A DNA stretch of 64,000 nt from Zea mays (Eukaryota > Streptophyta > Magnoliopsida > Poales > Poaceae): positions 5,788,001 through 5,852,000 of the forward strand of contig NC_050104.1 of assembly GCF_902167145.1 (NCBI RefSeq), written 5' to 3'. A program made the translations under genes and the position numbers. The notes below the pieces were generated by a model. That model was given only the letters and a program-made list of their open reading frames with translations, was not told the DNA's origin and made no database searches. Positions within the stretch are counted from its first letter, which is position 1. The number at the start of each line of letters is the position of its first letter. Below, piece by piece: positions 55,491-64,000 of this stretch.

Positions 55491-58400
55491 ATTTATGCCA
55501 ATGTCGAGGCCCTGGATTGACTGTTGGAAAACAAATATGACTCTTCTAGTGGTGGGGTATGACAGTTCTGAGGACCCATTCACTCTTGTTTGATGTATTG
55601 AAATAGTATTTGTTTACCATGAACATAACAAACAAGTTTGTGCATGTAGTCAACATTACATTTATTTCTATATGAAGCCGGAGTATGGCACGACCATAGT
55701 CATTAACTCGTTATACTACCCCAAATCATCATACGATAATTTTGTGATGATTTTCAAAAAAGTATATATACTTTATGCCTTATAAGTTGCCAATATTATA
55801 TATTTATGCTTATATTTATTTACTTGAATACAACGTTTATAAGTATTACATCACCACCCTAAGAGGGATACACCTTGACAGTGTGAAGGACTTGAGAGTC
55901 GGCTATGACTTTCTGTGTTTCAAATAGCCACCTAGAGTAGGTCGAGCTATTTGCCATTAGCTCCATAGTTATTCACTTAGCTAATATTTTAATTTTAGAA
56001 GAACATTTATTTGGTCGTGATGTAATAAATGCACCTGTTGAGCATACTTGATTTGGACAATTAAGTTTGATTGTTGTGTGATTTTATATATGCCCTTGTA
56101 TGGTCTATATGTTATCATCATGAATGATGAATTAAATCGATACTATATCTTTTTAGAACAAGACTTTCACTTCACAAATTCGATACTTAGAGAGAAGAAA
56201 TATTTTCAGACACTCCTAAAGAGGACTAAGAATATCACTGCAATTGTCGGTCACAATGGCCGCATTGTAGGCTCCAGTCGAGCCATTGTTTCCCTCCCTA
56301 ACGATACTAGGATCTTCATTGAAGAAGCGTTCCTGTATCCAGTAGCAACACATACTCTCCTCACGTTCAAAGATATCTGTTCATGTTACAACTACGTGTG
56401 AAGGTGCTGTTGAATACCTCCATATCACAGCATCGAACGAATGTGAGACAAAAGTGGTAAATAAAGTGCAAGACTCCTCATCTAGGTTGTCTTACACTAA
56501 ATTAAACCACCCCTTGAATTTTTGTGATGTCTACTATATTTAAAAATTCTGAGTCTTTTCGTGTATGACATGAAAGACTAGGACACCATGGATTAAGGAT
56601 GATGTAGAACATCATAACTAGCCCTGCTGGCCATGGCATGAAAACCACACAAATAGCTAAAGATTTCTAAGTGTCTCTTATGATAAAGGAAAATTGATAA
56701 CTAAGCTCTCTTATCTAAAAGTAAAGGCTGGGTCCCCGTGTTTCTTGTAGAGACTTTAGGGTGACATTTGTGGTTTAATCAACCCCTTGTCCCCTTCATA
56801 TATTTTATAGTTCCAATAGATGCTTCTACTAAGTGGATACACTTATGCTTATTGTCTACGCATAACCACACATTCGTAAAATTTATTGCCCAAATTATAT
56901 GTTTGCTTGCGAGCTTCCCGGAGAACTGCATACAGTGAATCGGGATGGATAGTGTCGAAGAGTTTACCTCAAAGGCCTTTAATGACTATTGTCTTGCTCT
57001 GGGCATAAATGGAGAGCATTTTGTACCCCATGTCCATACACAAAACGAACTCATCGAGTTATTAATTAAAAGAATAAAATCCATAGCCAGATCACTTCTA
57101 TAGGATAGCAGACTCCTAACCAGTTGTTGACGACACGTAGTTTTGAACGCTATGGCCATAATCCAATATAGACTATATGCTTATCGCTCTGCTTCTCCCC
57201 ACTGGTTAACGCATGGTCAAGAACCAGTGGTTTCCCATCTACGAAAAATTGCTCGTGTTGTATACATGATGATATCACCAGATCACTAAAAGTTGGGGAT
57301 CTATGTTGGTTATGAATCTCTGCTCGTAATCAAATATTTAGAGCCTAAGAACTAGGGGTCTGTTCACGACTTGGTACGTTGATAGGACCTTCAATGAAGA
57401 GCATTTCCCAGCATTAAGGGGAGGATTGTATCTTAATAATAAAGAATGTCGAGAAATAGAATGGAGTGCGAGCAACATCCAATCACTTGACCCACGTACT
57501 AGAGAAAATGAACTTGAAGTTCAACAAATAATACACCTGCAAAACTTACCAAATAATCTGTCAGATGCCTTTATTGACATAAGAGGAGTATCGAATTCAC
57601 ATATTCCTACGGCGAATGCACCGGTGAGAGTAGAGATACCTCTACATGGTATGAACTTTGCTTGTACTCCCCCATCCTAGGAAAATGGGGAGGCAACTGG
57701 ATGATTCAATACAAGCCAATCGGGGATGCATGCAACAGCAAACTACTGAAGTGGATGCATCATGCTCCCTTTTCCTAGAAGTGACACACCCCCAAAGGTG
57801 AACATCCCAATGCAAATGTTAAGACCAAGGACAAGGACTATGGAACTAGATGATTTTGGAAATGATAGCACAAGGACTATGGAACAACCGATCTCAAATA
57901 ATTTTGGAAATCACGATGAACTAGATGATTTGATTGAAGAAATTGCCTCAAGCTATGTTAAGACCAGAGATTTGTATAACCAAAAGACTACAGATGTCGA
58001 TGCTAATTTCGTCTCTATGATTGTAGTTGCGATTACTGAGGATCTTGAACCAAAGTCCATGGCAAAGTGCCATAAGTGCTCAATTTGGGTCAAATGGAAA
58101 AAAGCAATAGAAACATAATTGCTCTCGCTTTCAAAGAGGCAAGTATTTGGGCCGATCACCTACATGCCCCCAATGTAACCCAATTGGGTTCAAATGGGTG
58201 TTCATCCGAAAGAGGGATGCGAACAATGTGGTGATGAAATGCAAAGCGAAGCTTGTAGCACAAGGTTTCACACAGAGACCTAGCATCAATTATGATGAAA
58301 CTTACTCCCTGGTTATGAGTGGCAAAACATTCCGATATCTGGCAACAAACTTAAACTTAAAAATATAGATGATGGATGTAGTGACTGCATACTTGTATGG

Positions 58401-59570
58401 GTCACTGGATTTAGAAATTTATATGAAGGCCCCAGATGAACTGAGAGTTACGAATGCCAAGTCAAATCACAACATGTACAATGTAAAGTTGCAAGGGTGT
58501 TGTATGCGCTTAAACAGTTTGGGTGGGTGTGGTACAATCGGCTCAACGAATTACTCCTGAGGAAGGGATATGTAAATAATCTAGATTCTCATTGCGTATT
58601 CATTAGAAAATACCAGAATGGTTTTTTGCGTAGTTTCGGTGTATGTGTATGACCTAAATATCTTTGGATATGTGGAGGATATTGAGAAGGCTAGCGTCTA
58701 CCTTAAGATAGAGTTTGAAATATGGGGAAAACCAAGTTTTGCTTGGGCATTCAGATCGAGCATCTCCTAGAAGGAACATTTGTACACTAGTCGATCTATT
58801 GTAAGAAGGTCCTTGAGACATTTAATATGATTAAATCTCACTCTTTAAAGATCTTGATGGTCATGAGATCTCTTAAAAGGGAAATTGGCCCATTTAGACC
58901 AAAGAGTGATGATGAGAAAACGTTGGGACCAAGTTCCTTACCTTAGCGTTGTTGGAGCACTGATGTACCTTGTGAATGGCACCATGCCTAATATTGCATT
59001 TGCGGTAAATCTACAAGCTAGATATAGTGCAAACCCAACCAGAAGACATTGGGTAAGCGTTAAGACTATACTTAGATATCTCAAAGGCACTGAAGATCTT
59101 GGCCTGTTTTTCCCAAAGAATCGGGACCAAACTTTGGTGGGCTATAAAAATGTTGGATATCTGTCAGATACCCATAATGCTAGATCTTATAGTGGTTATG
59201 CCTTTCTTTATGATGGTACTACTCGTATCCTGGAGATCATGCAAACATACACTAGTAGCGACGTCTACTAACCACTCGGAGATAATTGCTTTATATAAAG
59301 ACGCGTGTGAGTGTGATTGGCTACGACAGATGACTAATCACATCCTAATGTCATGTGGTTTTGGCACCACAAATACTCCCACCATTAACTATGAAGATAA
59401 TGCAACATGTGTTGCACAAATGGAAATGGGCTACATTAAGAGCAATATGACTAAGCATATTTCTCCTAAGTATTTCTATCCTCACAAACTTTAGAATGAG
59501 GGTGAGGTGAAAATCCTGTAAGTCAAGTCTTATGATAATCTGGCTAATTTATTCACTAAATCCTTACATG
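55491..59570 (+). pseudogene. Heavily decayed copia gag-pol
   Basis: Fragments in order: Gag-like text (about 55490-55700), integrase with FTSKAFNDY near 56970, an acidic linker (57430-58110), reverse transcriptase GFKWVFIRKRDANNVV...AKLVAQGFTQR (58165-58275) and MDVVTAYLYGSLDLEIYMK (58372-58430), active-site region reading YVYD instead of YVDD (58642-58653), and RNase H (RYSANPTRRHW; HSEIIALYKDACECDWL). Many stops and frame changes are present and the second active-site aspartate of the motif region is altered, so it cannot work. An LTR-like sequence begins at 59901. Confidence 0.88.
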
Positions 59571-59900
59571 CAGTTATATTCAAAAAAAAAGTGTACAAGG
59601 TATAGGGATGAGACATTGGAGAGACTTGTAGGTTCAGGGGAGATCACCTCTGAATTTCAGCCCTTGCTATTTGACCCTAGAGATCATATACACCATGAAG
59701 GTTGCAGTTGTCATGAAGACACCTGTTATACTCTTTTTCCCATTATGAGTTTCCCTAAAGTTTTTCACAGATGATTTTTAACAAGGCAACAAGGGCAATA
59801 CATCGAGTGGCACTATGCTTTCTTTTCTCCATTTTTTCTCACTGGGGGTTTCAGAGTTTTAATGGAGCATAAGTAGTCATGATATTCATCCAAGAGGAAG

Positions 59901-60264
59901 TGTTGAGAAACCATAAAAGGGGTTTTATGGACTAATAGCGATGCTACCCCTAGGGTTTAAAGATGCTACATATCCATACCCCTGATAAAAAAAATTAAGA
60001 GAAAGAACTCCTCTACATGTATCATGTGTTCATCTTTGTGCGTGTGTAGTTGTGGGAAGAGAACAGGCTTCTACGTCTTCTCACGTCCCTACTATTTTTG
60101 GAAGGGTTCGAAGTCCTCGGCTTATATGATTACTATATTATTCAAAAAAAATTACTCGTATAAAGAATCAAATCTAAAATATTTAACTTTTTGTAACCAC
60201 CAGACTTTCGCACGGTGTTGGAGAGCTGCTCGATTAAAGCCCATTCGAACTTGCTAAGAAATCA
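59901..60264 (+). repeat. Probable 3' LTR of the decayed copia element
   Basis: TGTTGAGAAACCATAAAAGG starts right after the purine-rich CCAAGAGGAAG, the expected tract before a 3' LTR. The end near AGAAATCA (60264) is approximate. No 5' partner is visible, since the element's left end is joined to another LTR-like sequence. Confidence 0.6.
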
Positions 60265-60464
60265 ACGCAATATGGGCCTAACCGCCCAAATGGAAACTCA
60301 GAATCAAGGCTCGTCGATTGCTAAAGAAGTAAAGATGCAATAGCAAGGTTGTCCACGACACATCGTCTAAAATATGAGATTTGCTCTGTATGTTACATTA
60401 TTTATAGACCGAAATTTAAAATAAATGATAAAATATGATAACTATTTGAGACAGTCTAACAACA

Positions 60465-61160
60465 TTAGTCCACAGTTTCTTTGAACTCATCATTGTTGAT
60501 TTTCTTTCGGTCTTTGCTCCTCATAAGTGGTTGAGAAAACTCCTGGACTGTCACCAACAACTTACTCATTATATCTTCTATCTCATCTTTTATTTTAAAT
60601 TTTACTCTGTGAATATTATGGACTACAATACAAAACAGTATTTTATATGAACATAAACACGATCTGATAGAGGCAGTCTTATCTATACTCAAATTCAGGA
60701 TCTAAGGAACACCTAACCAACTCATCTAAACGCTCTTCCACACAGATCTGCAAGAAAAACAAATGACATACTACATCCATTTCGTTTTAGTTGTCGCTGG
60801 ATAGTGTAAAATTGAACTATCCAGCGACAACTAAAAAGAAACGGAGGGAGTATTATATTACAATACTGTGGACGTCATTAGCAGCAATGCACCAGCCTTG
60901 CATTAGATATGTGGAATGACGTTACTGAAGGAAAATACTTTATTAGTTTATTTGCAATAATTTCAGTTCAGAATAGGAGTACCTTGTTCATGATCTTCTC
61001 AAATGCTTCTGGTCCATTTTGTTCAACATCTCTCTCTGCAGCTTATACAACATCAAATTTACCTAGCTTCTCATTTCTTGGAACACACTACATGTCCTCT
61101 ATTTGGCTGTTCACAAGCATTGGCCGCAAAAAATGGTCGTAAACATAAGCAGTACTATTG
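60465..61160 (-). pseudogene. Unidentified host gene remnant, at least two exons
   Basis: On the minus strand an exon (about 61125-60994) reads HFLRPMLVNSQIEDM, stop, CVPRNEKLGKFDVV, stop, AAERDVEQNGPEAFEKIMNK, then a GT donor (AAG/GTACTC). After an intron holding a Stowaway MITE, a TTGCAG acceptor opens an exon ICVEERLDELVRCSLDPEFE (about 60739-60675), phase-matched. Further on, an open stretch with EIEDIMSKLLVTVQEFSQPL and RSKDRKKINNDEFKETVD ends at a stop near 60465. Codon-like composition and correct splice sites show a real gene ancestor. Two in-frame stops show decay. I do not recognise the family. Confidence 0.55.
60771..60850. mobile_element. Short Stowaway-type MITE with near-perfect hairpin
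   Basis: 80 bp, flanked by TA, with arms TTTTAGTTGTCGCTGGATAG and CTATCCAGCGACAACTAAAA around a loop of about 12 bases, and a CTCCCTCCGTTTC right end. It lies in an intron of the gene remnant. Confidence 0.85.
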
Positions 61161-61292
61161 AACCAAGGTAACCATCAGTTGAAGATTAATTTTGCATATA
61201 TATAACCAAAAATGGAAGCCTGAAAACCAAGACCTAAACTGAGCATATCTATTTTTCAGTTCACCAACTTGATGCACCAAAACACAATTACG

Positions 61293-61470
61293 GAGGTGTT
61301 TGCTTTCCAAGAACTAATTTTTTAGTCCTTCTATTTTATTACATTTTAGTCCTTAAACTAATAAATACGGAAACTAAAAATATGTTGTAGTTTCCGTAAT
61401 TATTAATTTAGAGACGAAAATAAAATAAAATAGAAGGACTAAAAATTAGTCTCTAAAATCCAAACACTCC
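61293..61470. mobile_element. Tourist-like MITE
   Basis: The left end GGAGGTGTTTG and right end (complement GGAGTGTTTGGATTTTAGAG) enclose a long inverted repeat with ACTAATTTTTTAGTCCTTC and GAAGGACTAAAAATTAGT arms. The arms fold into a hairpin. The target duplication is not obvious. Confidence 0.7.
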
Positions 61471-63265
61471 ATCAGTAATAATGTTTGCAAATAACGAAGG
61501 CCACCAAAACACCATAAAAATGAAGCACACTGTGACATGACCAGAAGTGTTATTTACCACTCGATAATTGGAGCAAAAGTTAGCTAAAACAAAGTGATAA
61601 ATGAGTACACCACCCAGTAAGTGAGCCACTGCTGATCATCTACCGACTACCGGATATTTTTCTCTGTTGCTAACTATCAGAGATTCAGAGGCATATATGA
61701 AAATGTGCCAATATAGAAAGTGATCTGAAATATACAATAGTGTTCACATAATATCAAGAAAAAAACGAGGGACAATCAATTAACGACAAAGGTGATACTT
61801 ACAGAGGCTATATGAGTCACCAGATAGGTAGAAGAGAGAGAGAAGAGAAACTCAGTATCGCGAGAACAAAGCACTGCCAAACAAAGGGCCACCAGAAACT
61901 TAGAATTTGCATTGACAGCGTTTGGTAATCTGTCATACAGCTGGCAGAGCTGCCACATTTACTTCCTAGACTAGAGTAGTCTTTCTATCCCTAATAATAC
62001 GGTATGTGACAGTGTAATTTACTAATTAAATAAATATAATTCATTCAACGGATGTCAGCTCCATCCTGCCTAGTCCATGTCTCCATAAGATGAAAATGCA
62101 GATGAGTATGTAGATGGCTATGATGCCGCTGCTCTAGTTCATATGACAGCAGGGTCAACACTTCTACTTAGCCCTGAAATTCGTGGTAGCTACCACGAAG
62201 AGTCAAACTTAGGGGTCTACTAGTCGGTTTACCGTGCGTTGCGACGGCTCACAACAATAATACCCACGCAATCTATCCATAAAAAGATCTCAAGATTTTT
62301 TATTGATTGTTTCCGCTCTCCGTATAATATTTTTTATTTGACAAATTGATGTTGTTGTTTACTCCATCCAATATGTCTTGGTACAACATGACCAATTAAC
62401 GGAGCGATTAGAAGATAGTTCACAACAACTAACTGAACGAATAGTTAATATAGAATGCCATAATTCCACCATACAGAGACCAAATAAGAGGAAGTTTGTG
62501 AGCTCAAGTTTCTAAAATAAGTCACATGAACTCAAATTTATAAAAATATAGATCAAAATATGGAGTGATTGCTAAAGGCATACATCAATAAAAACTAGAT
62601 ATGCTCCATACAAATTATGATACTTCGTAGCAATTACTAACGTTTAAAACCAACAAATAACCTTTCCTTTTGCGGTTAGCGTGACAAATCATTACTGTTC
62701 CATCCAATTCAGCAACCTCAAACACCATGGAGTTCATTGCGCCAATGTGGTCTCGGAAACGACCTAATCCATGCAAGAACCAAGAACACAAGGGATGAGC
62801 ACCATGTGGTTCCTAACACATATTTTACAGGATCCATGAGCCATCATCAGAAGAACACAAACCATGTGCAGACAATAAACAAAGTATTAACACACGCAAA
62901 ATACGTTTAGTCCTTAGCACAACAAAAAACTAACACCCAAAACAACAAAGAAGAACACAATAATTTTTGCAATGACAGAAGGATGGGTGACAGGTACATA
63001 GAAGAGATAGAAGTATACCGAGTCGACACCATGGTAAGGGAGAGACCATGTAGACAGGTGATCCCGAGCCATCGAACGGGTACCATAGGCAGCAAATCAG
63101 GGACCCATCCCTCGCCACCCACACTTCCAAGGTTTTGTAGAGCAGGAAGGGAAGGGAAGAGGCAGGCATACCTGTTCGTTGCCGGAGAAGGACACGACAA
63201 AGACCTATGCATCTGGAGGTGACATAGGTAGTATACCGCTAGATACATATAGGGAGAGAGCACGC
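61471..63265. other. Intergenic, possible exon and upstream parts of the host gene remnant
   Basis: A minus-strand stretch at 61958-61850 reads LYDRLPNAVNANSKFLVALC without a stop and might be another exon of the gene at 60465-61160. At 63265-63170 the minus strand has a CTATATGT box and then GAACAGGTATGCC, which could be a promoter, leader and splice donor. A GTTTACCGTGCGTTGCGACGG motif near 62227 is common in grass repeats. These links are guesses. Confidence 0.3.
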
Positions 63266-63950
63266 TGTTGGGGGCCTTCGGCTTCCGAAGGTCCTCAAAA
63301 ACGTGATTTGACAATGTTTCTGAAGTATAACACAGGAGCAGGTACCTTCGGACACGAATCTTTCGGACAAGTCAAAATTGCTGTATGAGGAAACACAAAG
63401 AGAACGAAGGATGGAACCGAGCCGAAGCTGTGCGCAAGGAAGCTTCGGCATGATGACAGAAAAGAGGAAACTGACTTAAAGAGGGAAAGACTATTTAGAC
63501 CCCGATAGATTACTATAGAGTTATTATCAAAAGCGAAGGGTCTGGATGTAATTTTACATGGGCTGCAACCCGTGCCTATAAATAGGTGAACAGTACTCCC
63601 GTACTGTTCACGCTGACTTGGCATTTGCTTTTGCATCACGCTTGTACTTTTACCTTCTTTCAAGTCAAAGGTATATTTGTAACCCAACATCATTCCTGTT
63701 CTTCTATAGCAATAAAATAAAAATGAATCGATAATAATACATAATTATTCATGTTATTTTTTATACTCCATGTAATTCCCTTTTCATTATGATATGTAAT
63801 GTTTATGAAGGTATGTCCTTCATAACCTTCGTCCGAAGATCATTATATCTCAAGGGAAATAATGCTTCGAAGGACGAAGGACTTTAACATTTAACGTTTT
63901 CTGTGTTGCCTTGTTCTTAACTCTTAGCATTTGAGAACAAGTCCCCAACA
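63266..63950 (+). repeat. 5' LTR of a gypsy-type retrotransposon running out of the window
   Basis: Starts TGTTGGGGGCCTTCGG and ends GTCCCCAACA, with matching terminal inverted repeats TGTTGGGG/CCCCAACA. A TATA box CTATAAATAG lies at 63576-63585, followed by a leader and AATAAAATAAAA (63711-63722). Several CCTTCG/CGAAGG motifs recur. It resembles maize gypsy LTRs of the Huck kind, an impression I cannot verify. Confidence 0.85.
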
Positions 63951-63968
63951 TTGGCGCCCACCTCCGGT
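63951..63968 (+). promoter_or_regulatory. Primer-binding site of the terminal gypsy element
   Basis: TTGGCGCCCACCTCCGGTG follows the LTR directly. TGGCGCC starts are the usual primer sites of several plant gypsy lineages. The element's genes lie beyond the right edge. Confidence 0.8.
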
Positions 63969-64000
63969 GAACTCACTTCCACTTTTTGAGTTTCGAACAT

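Noticed and set aside
60771..60850. Near-perfect hairpin as a microRNA precursor
   Set aside because: TA flanks and CTCCCTCCGTT-type end identify a Stowaway MITE. Small RNAs could still come from it but nothing here shows that.

Overview
This is a plant nuclear window, almost certainly from a maize-like grass. It holds one intact host gene, a five-exon NIP2-subgroup aquaporin of the silicic-acid channel type. The rest is mostly nested transposable elements of the kinds that fill the maize genome: Opie/Ji-type Sirevirus LTRs, long-LTR gypsy elements, CACTA elements with GGCGGTT subterminal repeats, and Stowaway- and Tourist-like MITEs. I see no bacterial-style genes, rRNA, tRNA or CRISPR arrays.

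Layout. 1-3674: rearranged copia element whose LTR lies inverted next to a broken gag-pol. 3675-4490: Sirevirus LTR fragment and a degenerate repetitive-gene remnant. 5186-8397: the aquaporin gene, with a MITE in intron 2. 9426-10234: small CACTA element with a Tourist-like MITE inside it. 10291-35219: a 24.9 kb CACTA element (3-bp target duplication GTA) with a decayed minus-strand gene for a plant CACTA transposase protein and a Ulp1-type cysteine protease. Into it jumped a Sirevirus (15860-33292, duplication GGTTG, minus strand), and into that Sirevirus's 3' LTR jumped an 8.1 kb gypsy-type element (16993-25132, duplication TGAAC) with two nearly identical 3.4 kb LTRs and no protein-coding interior. 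This is a three-level nest in which every level keeps its target duplication.

35220-45130: mostly non-autonomous DNA transposons: an 854-bp relative of the big CACTA element, a hAT-like element, a duplicated segment around a CACTA end, paired Tourist-like MITEs, a CACTA element that captured two exons of a WD40 gene, and two Stowaway-like elements. 46665-49279: a gypsy-type LTR full of about 40-bp tandem repeats, hit by a 732-bp TRIM-like mini-retrotransposon (duplication AACCC). 49280-52430: eroded gypsy pol and LTR. 54871-60264: eroded copia element. 60465-61160: a host-gene remnant on the minus strand. 63266-end: the 5' LTR and primer-binding site of another gypsy element that runs off the window.

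The aquaporin is the only gene likely to act for the plant. The retroelements encode their own copying machinery in various stages of decay. The CACTA elements form a related set: one long protein-coding copy and at least one short copy with matching ends that could be moved in trans. I did not find a convincing wholly new biological system. The most unusual items are the transposase-Ulp1 CACTA element lacking a visible TnpD-type transposase, the WD40 exon capture, the TRIM-like element, the gag/pol junction of the Sirevirus, and an unidentified multi-exon host pseudogene.
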